Below the pieces are notes generated by a model. That model worked only from the letters and a program-made list of their open reading frames with translations, was not told where the DNA came from and did no database searches. Positions 16,081 through 23,801 of a stretch of DNA of 36,970 nt are shown here, piece after piece. This DNA is from Actinomycetota bacterium (GTDB lineage: Bacteria > Actinomycetota > Thermoleophilia > Solirubrobacterales > 70-9): assembly GCA_018268605.1 (NCBI GenBank), contig JAFDWG010000317.1, forward strand, positions 1 through 36,970, written 5' to 3'. How positions within the stretch are numbered: the stretch's first letter is position 1; each line of letters begins with the position of its first letter. The position numbers and the translations under genes are program-made.

Positions 16081-16090
16081 GCGCGCCACG

Positions 16091-17500
16091 ATGGCGAAAC
16101 GGACGAAGGGACACGTCGACAAGGCCGCGGACGTCCTCGCGATCTTCGGGATCAGCGGCGACCTGGCGAAGAAAATGACCTTCCGGGCGCTGTACAGGAT
16201 GCAGTGCGCGGGGATGCTGAAGTGCCCGGTGGTCGGGGTCGCGCTCGACGACTGGGGCGACGACGGTCTGCGCAAGCACGCCCGCGAAGCGGTCGAGGCG
16301 ACGGTCACGAAGATCGACGGCGAGGCGCTCGAGGCGATGCTCGCCCGCCTCTCCTACGTGCAGGGCGACTACTCCGACGACGCCACCTTCGAGCGCGTCA
16401 AGGCGGCGCTCGGCGACGCCGAGCAGCCGGTCTTCTACCTGGAGATCCCGCCGTCGCTCTTCTCCACCGTGGTCAAAGGACTCGGCAAGGCCGGGCTGGT
16501 CGACCGCGCCCACGTGGTGATCGAGAAGCCGTTCGGCCACGACCTCGAGTCCGCCCGCGAGCTGAACGACGAACTCCGCGAGGTGCTGGAGGAGGAACAG
16601 ATCCTGCGGATCGACCATTACCTCGGCAAGGAGCCGGTGATGGACATCTCCTACATGCGCTTCGCCAACTCGACGCTGGAGCCGGTCTGGAACCGCGAGC
16701 ACATCTCCCACGTCCAGGTGACGATCGCCGAGAACTTCGGCGTCGGCGGCCGCGGCCACTTCTACGACTCGGTCGGGGCGATGCGCGACGTGATCCAGAA
16801 CCACGCGTTGCAGGTGCTCGGGCTGATCGGGATGGAGCCGCCGAGCAGCAACGACCCGGACTCGATCCGGGACCAGAAGCTGGCTTTCTTCAAGGCGATG
16901 CGCGCGGCCGATCCGAAACGCTACGTGCGCGGCCAGTACGACGGCTACCTCGAGGTCAAGGACGTCGACCCGAAGTCGACCACCGAGACCTTCGCCGCGA
17001 TGCGGCTCGAGGTCGACAACTGGCGCTGGTCGGGCGTCCCCTTCTTCATCCGCGCGGGCAAGTGCCTGCCGGAGAAGACGAGCGAAGTGACCGCCGTCTT
17101 CCGCCGGCCGCCGCTGCTCGGGATCGGGCACGGGAAAACGCCGGAACCGAACCACATGACCTTCCGGATCGAGCCCGAACCCGGGGCGCGCATGCGCCTC
17201 TGGGCGAAAGCGGCGGCCGACGAAAGCTTCGAGTCGGCCGACCTCGAGGTCCTCTTCGAACGGGTGCCGGGCGCCGACCCCGAGCCCTACGAGCGCCTCC
17301 TCGGCGACGCGCTCAACGGCGTCCACACCCTCTTCACCCGGCAGGACGCGATCGAAGAGACCTGGCGTGTCGTCCAACCCCTCCTCGACGAACCGGGCCC
17401 GGTCCTTCCCTACGCGAAGGACACCTGGGGCCCCGAGGAGGCACAGCACCTGGTCCAGGGCACGACCGCCTGGGCCGACCCCTGGCTGCCGGGCACTTGA
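16091..17500 (+). CDS. zwf: Glucose-6-phosphate 1-dehydrogenase
   Basis: 469 aa. It oxidises glucose 6-phosphate to the lactone, the entry step of the oxidative pentose phosphate pathway. IFGISGDLAKK (18-28) is the coenzyme-binding start, EKPFG (145-149) is conserved, and the active-site signature RIDHYLGKE contains DHYLGKE at 175-181. I favour ATG 16091, since TAGCCT sits 10 nt before it and the family begins near there; an in-frame ATG at 16061 would add 10 residues upstream of that box. It is divergent from gnd-pgl with 77 nt between the starts. No opcA is seen nearby, whereas many actinobacteria have opcA beside zwf. Confidence 0.95.
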   Translation: MAKRTKGHVDKAADVLAIFGISGDLAKKMTFRALYRMQCAGMLKCPVVGVALDDWGDDGLRKHAREAVEATVTKIDGEALEAMLARLSYVQGDYSDDATFERVKAALGDAEQPVFYLEIPPSLFSTVVKGLGKAGLVDRAHVVIEKPFGHDLESARELNDELREVLEEEQILRIDHYLGKEPVMDISYMRFANSTLEPVWNREHISHVQVTIAENFGVGGRGHFYDSVGAMRDVIQNHALQVLGLIGMEPPSSNDPDSIRDQKLAFFKAMRAADPKRYVRGQYDGYLEVKDVDPKSTTETFAAMRLEVDNWRWSGVPFFIRAGKCLPEKTSEVTAVFRRPPLLGIGHGKTPEPNHMTFRIEPEPGARMRLWAKAAADESFESADLEVLFERVPGADPEPYERLLGDALNGVHTLFTRQDAIEETWRVVQPLLDEPGPVLPYAKDTWGPEEAQHLVQGTTAWADPWLPGT

Positions 17501-17541
17501 GGTAGCGCAGGGCGCCGTTGTGCGGTCCTTGGGGGCGGTGC

Positions 17542-17596
17542 CCTGGGCGTCAGTGGAGGTCCTGGCAGGCCGTGACCTCCATGAGACGCCCAGGAC
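17542..17596. repeat. Dispersed palindromic repeat, copy 2
   Basis: The right arm 17574-17594 pairs with left-arm segments CCTGGGCGTC (17542-17551) and TGGAGGTC (17554-17561), interrupted by a small internal mismatch. The loop is 17562-17573. It equals the reverse complement of copy 1 at 1-51 apart from one spacer base and the left-arm change. It lies 41 nt after zwf and about 120 nt before efeU. Confidence 0.85.
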
Positions 17597-17673
17597 GGAG
17601 GGAGCGCGGTGTTTCTCCGAGGGTCCGTACGTCTGAGGCATCCCCCGGCCCGACCCAACTCCTAGCCCCGTGC

Positions 17674-17679
17674 TAGGTT
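17674..17679 (+). promoter_or_regulatory. Candidate -10 element of efeU
   Basis: TAGGTT lies just before two copies of the TTAGGGNNCCCTAA-like motif, so the start of transcription would fall within the first copy. That geometry fits repression. Confidence 0.4.
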
Positions 17680-17708
17680 TTCGGGCGCCCTAACTGAGGG
17701 CACCCTAA
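17680..17708. promoter_or_regulatory. Two tandem candidate iron boxes before efeU
   Basis: TTCGGGCGCCCTAA (17680-17693) and TGAGGGCACCCTAA (17695-17708) each differ at one position from the palindrome TTAGGGNNCCCTAA, with centres 15 bp apart. The second ends 4 nt before the efeU ATG and so would also overlap its ribosome-binding region. The same motif occurs perfectly before efeO. The TTAGG/CCTAA ends recall DtxR/IdeR operators, but the spacing is shorter than the 19-bp IdeR box, so the regulator is uncertain. Confidence 0.62.
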
Positions 17709-17712
17709 GAGC

Positions 17713-18570
17713 ATGATTCCCACCTTCGTCATCACGCTGCGCGAGGGCGTCGAGGCCTCGCTGATCGTCGGCATCATCGCCGCCTTCCTGGTGAAGGAGG
17801 GGCGGCGGGACGCGCTGCGGCAGATGTGGGTCGGGGTCGCGATCGCGATCGTGCTGTGCACCGCGGTGGGGGTCGGGCTCGACCTCGTCGGCGAAGAACT
17901 GCCGCAGAAACAGCAGGAGGGCCTCGAGACGATCGTCGGCCTGATCGCCGTGGGGATGATCACCTACATGATCATCTGGATGACCCGCCACTCGCGGGGC
18001 ATCAAGGCCGAACTCGAGGGCGAGGCGGCGAGCGCGCTGGCCCAGGGGTCGGCGATGGCGCTGGTCGGGATGGCCTTCCTGGCGGTGCTGCGCGAGGGCT
18101 TCGAGACCTCGGTCTTCCTCCTCGCCGCCTTCCAGGACGCGAGCAACACGACCGCCGCGGGCGGGGGCGCCGTGCTCGGGCTCCTCGGCGCGGTCCTGAT
18201 CGGCGTCGGCCTCTACCGCGGCGGCGTCCGCATCAACCTCTCGAAATTCTTCAAGATCACCGGCCTCGTCCTCGTCTTCGTCGCCGCCGGCCTGCTGACC
18301 ACCGCCGCGCACACCGCCCACGAGGCGGGCTGGATCAACAGCTTCCAGTCCGAAGCGGTGAGCCTGCGCTGGCTCGTCCACCCCGGCACCGTCTCCGAAT
18401 CGCTGCTGACCGGGATGCTCGGCCTGCGGGCCGCGCCGACCCAGATCGAGGCGTTCGTCTACGTCCTCTACGCCGTCCCGATGGCCCTCTTCGTGCTCTG
18501 GCCCCGCGGCCGCCGCGCCCGCAGCGGCGGCGCGCAGCCCGGCAGGGCGACGGCCCAGACCCCCGCTTAG
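17713..18570 (+). CDS. efeU: FTR1-family iron permease
   Basis: 285 aa integral membrane protein that moves iron across the cytoplasmic membrane. Two REGxE iron-binding motifs are present, REGVE at 10-14 in helix 1 and REGFE at 127-131, the hallmark of the FTR1/EfeU family. About seven hydrophobic segments are visible, and the C-terminus is an Arg/Gly-rich tail. It heads a locus followed 2 nt later by the DyP peroxidase EfeB and then EfeO, so it is the channel of an EfeUOB-type ferrous/ferric uptake system. The ATG at 17713 lies directly after two candidate iron boxes; no strong ribosome site is seen, and AAGAG is only 2 nt away. Confidence 0.92.
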   Translation: MIPTFVITLREGVEASLIVGIIAAFLVKEGRRDALRQMWVGVAIAIVLCTAVGVGLDLVGEELPQKQQEGLETIVGLIAVGMITYMIIWMTRHSRGIKAELEGEAASALAQGSAMALVGMAFLAVLREGFETSVFLLAAFQDASNTTAAGGGAVLGLLGAVLIGVGLYRGGVRINLSKFFKITGLVLVFVAAGLLTTAAHTAHEAGWINSFQSEAVSLRWLVHPGTVSESLLTGMLGLRAAPTQIEAFVYVLYAVPMALFVLWPRGRRARSGGAQPGRATAQTPA

Positions 18571-18572
18571 GC

Positions 18573-19805
18573 ATGCCGCTTTCCCGCCGTCGACTGCTTG
18601 CCTCGGCAGGGCTCGGCGCCGCCGGCGTCGGCCTCGGCACGGGCGGCTACCTGGTCGGCCATGACGTCGCCTCGGCACAGGCCGCCGAAACGAGCGGCAT
18701 CGTCCCCTTCTACGGCGAGCACCAGGCAGGCATCGCCACCCCCGCCCAGGACCGCCTCCACTTCGCCTCCTTCGACCTCGAAACGGAAAGCAAGGCGGAG
18801 CTGCGCGAACTGATGGAAGCGTGGTCGCAGGCCGCCCGGGAAATGACCGAAGGCCGGATGATCGGCAACGAGAACGCCAACGTCTACGCGCCGCCCGACG
18901 ACACCGGCGAGGCGCTGGGGCTCACCGCCGGCAACCTGACCGTGACCTTCGGCTTCGGCCCCGGGATCTTCGACCGCGCGGGCCTCGGGCTCGCGGCCCA
19001 GCGCCCGACGGCACTGAGGCCTTTGCCCGCGCTCCCCGGCGACGAGCTGAACGCACTCGAATCGGATGGCGACATCTGCGTGCAGGCCTGCGCCGACGAT
19101 CCCCAGGTCGTCTTCCACGCGGTCCGCAACCTGGCCCGGATCGGCCGCGGCACGGTGACCATGCGCTGGTCCCAACTCGGCTTCGGCCGCACCTCGGCGA
19201 CCAGTCGGGCCCAGGAAACGCCGCGCAACCTCTTCGGGATGAAAGACGGCACCGCCAACATCAAGGCCGAGGACACCGACGCGATGGACAAGTTCGTCTG
19301 GGTCGACGACGGCCCGGCCTGGATCCGCGGTGGCAGCTACCTGGTCACGCGCCGGATCCGGATGAACCTCGAGGTCTGGGACCGTTCCTCGCTCGGCGAC
19401 CAGGAGGAAACGATCGGCCGGCAGAAGTACAACGGGGCGCCGCTCGGCGGCAGCGACGAGTTCGAACCGCTGCCGCTGGAGGACAAGGACTCGAACGGCG
19501 AACCGGTGATCCCGGCGAACTCCCACGTGCGGCTCGCCTCGGCCCAGGAAAACGACGGCCTGCAGATCCTGCGGCGCGGCTACTCCTTCACCGACGGCGT
19601 CGACCAGAGCCTCGGCGACCTCGAAGCCGGCCTCTTCTTCATCGCCTTCCAACGCGATCCGGAAAAGCAGTTCGTCGCCCTGCAGCGCAAGCTCGGCGTC
19701 AACGACGCGCTCAACGAGTACATCAAGCACGTCGGTAGCGCCGTCTTCGCCGTCCCCGGGGGCGTCGAAAAGGGCGGCTTCGTCGGCGAATCGCTCTTCG
19801 CCTGA
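18573..19805 (+). CDS. efeB: EfeB-type DyP peroxidase (deferrochelatase), Tat-exported
   Basis: 410 aa haem peroxidase of the EfeUOB system. The N-terminus has a twin-arginine signal (SRRRLLAS at 4-11) with a hydrophobic stretch to about residue 38, so it is exported folded with haem. The DyP motif GMKDG lies at 222-226 with catalytic Asp225; His318 in NSHVRLA is the likely axial haem ligand. In E. coli this protein acts with EfeO and EfeU and was proposed to oxidise ferrous iron or take iron from haem. The start at ATG 18573 is 2 nt after the efeU stop; a longer open frame upstream is a shadow of efeU. Confidence 0.92.
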   Translation: MPLSRRRLLASAGLGAAGVGLGTGGYLVGHDVASAQAAETSGIVPFYGEHQAGIATPAQDRLHFASFDLETESKAELRELMEAWSQAAREMTEGRMIGNENANVYAPPDDTGEALGLTAGNLTVTFGFGPGIFDRAGLGLAAQRPTALRPLPALPGDELNALESDGDICVQACADDPQVVFHAVRNLARIGRGTVTMRWSQLGFGRTSATSRAQETPRNLFGMKDGTANIKAEDTDAMDKFVWVDDGPAWIRGGSYLVTRRIRMNLEVWDRSSLGDQEETIGRQKYNGAPLGGSDEFEPLPLEDKDSNGEPVIPANSHVRLASAQENDGLQILRRGYSFTDGVDQSLGDLEAGLFFIAFQRDPEKQFVALQRKLGVNDALNEYIKHVGSAVFAVPGGVEKGGFVGESLFA

Positions 19806-19848
19806 CCGCTTCTCCCTGACCTATTCCGACCAGATCCGTCGGTATTTG

Positions 19849-19862
19849 TTAGGGTCCCCTAA
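19849..19862. promoter_or_regulatory. Perfect candidate iron box before efeO
   Basis: TTAGGGTCCCCTAA is a perfect TTAGGG-NN-CCCTAA palindrome. It contains TAGGGT, which could itself be the -10 box, so a bound repressor would block transcription. It indicates that efeO has its own promoter although it follows efeB by 156 nt on the same strand. Confidence 0.65.
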
Positions 19863-19875
19863 GTAGTACCCACCC

Positions 19876-19919
19876 TGCCCGGGTCCGTGACGAACGAGAC
19901 GACGTCACGGGCCCGGGCA
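19876..19919 (+). promoter_or_regulatory. 17-bp stem-loop in the efeO leader
   Basis: Arms 19876-19892 and 19903-19919 pair over 17 positions, with a single U-G wobble and a 10-nt loop. The stem lies between the iron box and the AAGGAG ribosome site (19947-19952), inside the expected 5' leader. It has no U-tract. It could be an RNA switch, a stability element or a terminator of efeUB transcripts. Confidence 0.55.
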
Positions 19920-19961
19920 CCCTCGAGCTTCGACCCACCACTCACCAAGGAGCCAGTCCAG

Positions 19962-21113
19962 ATGAACCGTGTCCCTCTACGTCCCCTGCTCGCGGCGGTC
20001 GGCCTCGGCCTCGTCGCGCTGTCCGTGGCGGCCTGCGGGGGGTCGAGCGACAGCACCAGCGCGTCGTCCTCGGATTCGACGCAGCTCACCTTCACCCTCA
20101 CCGACGCGGGCTGCGAACCGGTGAAGGCGTCCGCCCCGGCCGGCCCGATCGACTTCACGGTCGAAAACGACGGCACCGGCAAGTTCACGGAGCTCGAGAT
20201 CCTCGACGGGGAAACGATCCTCGGCGAGCGCGAGAACATCATCGAAGGCGCCAAGGGCAGCTTCTCGCTGACCCTCGAAGAAGGCGAATACGCGGTGCGC
20301 TGCCAGGAAACGGGCGGCGAAGGCGAAGGCGTGCTGAAGGTCACCGGCCAGGTCGAAACCAGCAAGAGCCCGCAGATCGAAAAATCGATCGCCGACTACC
20401 GCTCCTACCTCGAGGAAAACACCGATGAGCTGACCGCGAAGACGAAGCCGTTCGTGGCGGCCGTGATCGCCGGCGACATCGCGAAGGCGAAGCAGCTCTA
20501 TCCGGCGGCGCGCACCCCCTACGAGCGGATCGAGCCGGTGGCCGAGTCCTTCGGCGACCTCGACCCGCGCATCGACGCGCGCGAAAACGACGTCGAGCCG
20601 AGCGAATTCGGCGGCTTCCACCGGATCGAGAAAGCGCTCTGGGAAGAAGGCAGCCTGAAGGGCATGGCGCCGGTCGCCGAAGAGCTGGAAGCGAACGTCG
20701 CCGAGCTGGAACGGAAGGTCAAGGGAGTGAAGCTGCAGGCGGTCCAGATCGCCAACGGCGCCAACGAGCTCCTGACCGAGGTCTCGACCTCGAAGATCAC
20801 CGGCGAGGAGGAGCGCTATTCGCACATCGACCTGGTCGACTTCAAGGCCAACGTCGAAGGGTCCCAGGTGGCCATCGAAGCGGTCGCCCCGTTGATGGCG
20901 AAGACGGACCCGAAGCTGGTCGAAGAAATCGAAGCCGACTTCGAAGCCGTCTACGCCTCGCTTGAGCCCTACGAAACGAAGGAATGGCCCGGCTTCGTCC
21001 TGTACGAAGAACTTGACAAAGCCGACACCCGCAAATTGGCGCAAGGCATCAACACGCTGGCGGAGAAACTGTCGCTCGTTCCGGCGCAGATCGCCAAGGG
21101 GGAACAGGCCTAG
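19962..21113 (+). CDS. efeO: EfeO-type iron-binding lipoprotein (cupredoxin + M75)
   Basis: 383 aa. The lipoprotein signal ends in LSVAAC with lipidated Cys25, so it is anchored outside the membrane. An N-terminal cupredoxin-like domain (about 40-130) holds Cys51 and Cys114. The C-terminal M75/imelysin-type domain (about 135-383) has the HxxE motif, His220 and Glu223 in FHRIEKAL. In the Efe system it captures iron and passes it to EfeU. The start at ATG 19962 is chosen for AAGGAG at 19947-19952; an earlier in-frame start at 19887 would place 25 odd residues before the signal and run through the leader hairpin. Gene order here is U-B-O, not the E. coli U-O-B. Confidence 0.93.
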   Translation: MNRVPLRPLLAAVGLGLVALSVAACGGSSDSTSASSSDSTQLTFTLTDAGCEPVKASAPAGPIDFTVENDGTGKFTELEILDGETILGERENIIEGAKGSFSLTLEEGEYAVRCQETGGEGEGVLKVTGQVETSKSPQIEKSIADYRSYLEENTDELTAKTKPFVAAVIAGDIAKAKQLYPAARTPYERIEPVAESFGDLDPRIDARENDVEPSEFGGFHRIEKALWEEGSLKGMAPVAEELEANVAELERKVKGVKLQAVQIANGANELLTEVSTSKITGEEERYSHIDLVDFKANVEGSQVAIEAVAPLMAKTDPKLVEEIEADFEAVYASLEPYETKEWPGFVLYEELDKADTRKLAQGINTLAEKLSLVPAQIAKGEQA

Positions 21114-21136
21114 GCACAACCCGCCGGGGGAGTCCC

Positions 21137-21142
21137 TAGCCT
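21137..21142 (+). promoter_or_regulatory. Candidate -10 element of recQ
   Basis: TAGCCT with a 10-nt gap to ATG 21153 and no ribosome site, the same arrangement as before zwf. Confidence 0.5.
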
Positions 21143-21152
21143 GGGACGGTCC

Positions 21153-22784
21153 ATGGATCAGACCGGACAGATGAGCTTGGGTTCCTCCCCCGGCGGCGCC
21201 GCGGCGCCCGCCGATCCCGGCGAGCGCGCCGACGCGCTGCTGGCGGAGCTCGGGTACGCCGACTGGCGGCCCGGGCAGCGTGAGGCGGTGATCGCGGCCC
21301 TCGAGGGCCGCGATTCGCTGATCGTGATGCCGACCGGCGGCGGCAAGAGCCTCTGCTACCAGCTGCCGGGCCTGGCCTCCGAAGACCTGACGATCGTGGT
21401 CAGCCCGCTGATCGCGCTGATGCGGGACCAGTGGCTGCGGCTGACCCAGGCCGGGCACCCGGTGGCGATGGTGTCCTCGGCGATGGACGAAGGGGAAACC
21501 TGGGAGGCGCTGGAGAGCGTGCGGAGCGGGCGGGCGAAAATCGTCTACTGCGCGCCGGAGCGCTTCGCCTCGCGGGCCTTCCTCGACGCGATCGGGCATC
21601 GCAAGATCGACCTGCTGGCGGTGGACGAGGCCCACTGCGTCTCCGAGTGGGGCCACGACTTCCGGCCCGACTACCTGCGGCTGCCGCAGATCGCCGAGCG
21701 GCTCGGGCGCCCGACGGTGATGGCCTGCACGGCGACGGCGACGGTGCCGGTCGCGGTGGAGATCGCGCAACGCTTCGGCATGCGCGAGCCGCTGCGGGTG
21801 CGGGCGGGCTTCGACCGTCCCAACATCTCCTTCGACGTGATCGCGCTGGAGGGCAAGGGCTCCAAGGCGCGCCGACAGGCGCTGCTCGAGACGGGGCTGG
21901 CCGATCCGGCCAACCGCCCGGCGATCGTCTACTGCGGGACGCGTAAGGACACCGACGAGGTCGCCGGGGAGCTGCGCGCGACCGGCCTGCGCGCGCTGGC
22001 CTACCACGCCGGGATGGAGAGCAACGAGCGCTCCCTCGTCCAGCGGCGCTTCATGTCGGGCGGCGAGGACGCGGTCGACGTGGTCGTCGCCACCAATGCC
22101 TTCGGCATGGGGGTGGACAAGGCCGACGTGCGCTCGGTCTGGCACATGGCGATCCCGACCAGCGTCGAGGCCTACTACCAGGAGGCCGGCCGCGCCGGGC
22201 GCGACGGGTTGCCCTCGCGGGCGGTGATGCTGGCGATGAAGGCCGACCTCGGCCGGCTGGTGCGCTTCAACGAACAGCGGGCGGGCGACCCGGACTTGGC
22301 GATCGCCCACGAGCGCGGTTGGCGCGCCTACCACGCGATCAAAGACTTCATCTACGGCACCCGCTGCCGGCGCGTCGCGCTCCTCGCCCACTTCGGCGAT
22401 CGCCGCGCCGAGACCGCCCCGACCGGCCGCTGCTGCGACATCTGCGACATGCTCGACTGGCTGCCGGACCCGGACACGATCGCGGTCCGCAAGCCGGCCC
22501 GCTCCGGCGGCGGCAGTGGCGGGTCCACCGCCCCGGCCCCGGACCTCTCGCCCGACGACGAACCGCTCTTCGAAGCGTTGAAGAAGTGGCGCCTCCGGGC
22601 TGCCGAAGGCAAGCCCGCCTACACGGTGGCGAACAACAAGACCCTCGCCTCGATCGCCGCCCGCCGTCCGGCCGGCCGCCCCGCCCTGATCGAGATCTCC
22701 GGCGTCGGCCCCTCCTTCGTCAACAAGTACGCCGACGACGTCCTCGCCTTGGTCGCCGAGCACGAAGGCCCCCTGGCGGCGTAG
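21153..22784 (+). CDS. recQ: RecQ-family ATP-dependent DNA helicase (short form)
   Basis: 543 aa superfamily 2 3'-5' DNA helicase. Walker A is TGGGKS (61-66), the DEAH box is at 158-161, and the RecQ aromatic-rich loop begins HCVSEWGHDFRPDYL. The second helicase lobe has YYQEAGRAGRDG. A zinc-binding part carries Cys405, 427, 428 and 431. The C-terminal 70 residues (from about 475) resemble an HRDC domain ending GVGPSFVNKYADDVLALV. Only about 40 low-complexity residues lie between the zinc part and HRDC, so the winged-helix RQC domain of classical RecQ is missing. It probably acts in repair or replication restart. No recombination partner gene is adjacent; the next gene is a hydrolase. Confidence 0.93.
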   Translation: MDQTGQMSLGSSPGGAAAPADPGERADALLAELGYADWRPGQREAVIAALEGRDSLIVMPTGGGKSLCYQLPGLASEDLTIVVSPLIALMRDQWLRLTQAGHPVAMVSSAMDEGETWEALESVRSGRAKIVYCAPERFASRAFLDAIGHRKIDLLAVDEAHCVSEWGHDFRPDYLRLPQIAERLGRPTVMACTATATVPVAVEIAQRFGMREPLRVRAGFDRPNISFDVIALEGKGSKARRQALLETGLADPANRPAIVYCGTRKDTDEVAGELRATGLRALAYHAGMESNERSLVQRRFMSGGEDAVDVVVATNAFGMGVDKADVRSVWHMAIPTSVEAYYQEAGRAGRDGLPSRAVMLAMKADLGRLVRFNEQRAGDPDLAIAHERGWRAYHAIKDFIYGTRCRRVALLAHFGDRRAETAPTGRCCDICDMLDWLPDPDTIAVRKPARSGGGSGGSTAPAPDLSPDDEPLFEALKKWRLRAAEGKPAYTVANNKTLASIAARRPAGRPALIEISGVGPSFVNKYADDVLALVAEHEGPLAA

Positions 22785-22805
22785 CGGACCTGGGAGGATG
22801 CGCGG

Positions 22806-23801
22806 ATGGCCGAAGCGCAGGTCGTCAAGCCGCGGACCGAACGGATTCTGCCGGGGATCTGGCGGCTGAAGCTGCCCTGTCCGTGGCCAGGCGTGCCGCA
22901 CGGCAACGCCTGGGTGATGCAGCGGGGCGCGGGGATCGTGCTGTTAGACACCGGGGTCGGGGGCCGCGGCCGGCTGCGGATGCTCGATATCGCGCTGGCA
23001 CAGGCGGGGTTCGGGGTCGAAGACGTGAAGCTCGTCGTCTGCACCCACTCGCACTCCGACCACTACGGGTTGGCCGCGTCCATCTGCGACGAGACGGGTT
23101 GTGAGCTTTGGATGCATCCGAACTGGGAGCACATCCGGCTGCAGGCCGACGATCCCGAGGCCGCGCTCGAAGCCCGGCTCGAGGTCGGACGGATGAGCGG
23201 CGTGCCGATGGCCGCCCTCGACCGCTATCGCGAGCGACGCGCCGAGCCGGAAGAACTGATCAGCGGCATCCGCACGCCCGACCGGGCGCTCGTCCCGGGG
23301 GTGGAGGTGGAGACCGACGTCGGCGCCTGGAGCGTGATCGAGACGCCCGGCCACGCGCCCTCCCACGTCTGCCTACACCAGGCCGAACGGCGGCTGCTGG
23401 TCTCGGGCGACCACCTGCTCGGGCGCACCGCCCTCTTCTTCGACTACGGCCACACGCCCGACCCGTTCGGCGAATACCTGACGAGCCTCGAGCGGATCGA
23501 GCGGCTGCCGGTGGACCTCTGCCTGCCGGGGCACGGCAAACCGTTCCGCGACCCGGGGGTGAAGATCGCCGCCGCCCGCGAGCAGGCGGGCGAGCTGCTC
23601 GACCGCGTCCGCGGCCAGCTGACGGAGAACATCGATCCGACCGCCTACGAGATCGTCGAAGGGATAGTCGGCCGCGAGAACCTCAACCCCGGCACCGCCG
23701 GCTTCATGCTCCAGATCGTGCTCGCCTGCCTCGACCACCTCGCGATCCTCGGCGAGGCTCGGCAGGCCCCCGATTCCGACCCGCAGCGCTGGCGTGCTTA
23801 A
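22806..23801 (+). CDS. Metallo-beta-lactamase-fold hydrolase
   Basis: 331 aa. Metal-binding motif HSHSDHYG gives His81, His83, Asp85 and His86. Further ligands are visible in ETPGHAPSH, SGDHLLGR and LPGHGKPF, so both zinc sites look complete. It is soluble with no signal peptide. The fold includes thioesterases, lactonases and glyoxalase II; the long C-terminal helical part (about 255-331) resembles generic MBL hydrolases and does not define a substrate. GGGAGG (22792-22797) lies 8 nt before the ATG. Its end overlaps the GTG start of the next gene by 8 bp, so the two are coupled. Confidence 0.88.
   Translation: MAEAQVVKPRTERILPGIWRLKLPCPWPGVPHGNAWVMQRGAGIVLLDTGVGGRGRLRMLDIALAQAGFGVEDVKLVVCTHSHSDHYGLAASICDETGCELWMHPNWEHIRLQADDPEAALEARLEVGRMSGVPMAALDRYRERRAEPEELISGIRTPDRALVPGVEVETDVGAWSVIETPGHAPSHVCLHQAERRLLVSGDHLLGRTALFFDYGHTPDPFGEYLTSLERIERLPVDLCLPGHGKPFRDPGVKIAAAREQAGELLDRVRGQLTENIDPTAYEIVEGIVGRENLNPGTAGFMLQIVLACLDHLAILGEARQAPDSDPQRWRA

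Noticed and set aside
16204..17505. Plus-strand open frame inside zwf
   Set aside because: It is the +1 frame of a gene with an intact active-site signature; the product is Arg-rich.
17826..18572. Upstream extension of the efeB frame
   Set aside because: It runs through efeU in another frame. The Tat signal and the ATG at 18573 mark the real start.
19977..22901. 974-codon open frame on the minus strand across efeO and recQ
   Set aside because: It is antisense to two well-supported genes, and its translation is rich in Arg, Gly and His with no motif. High GC makes such shadows common.
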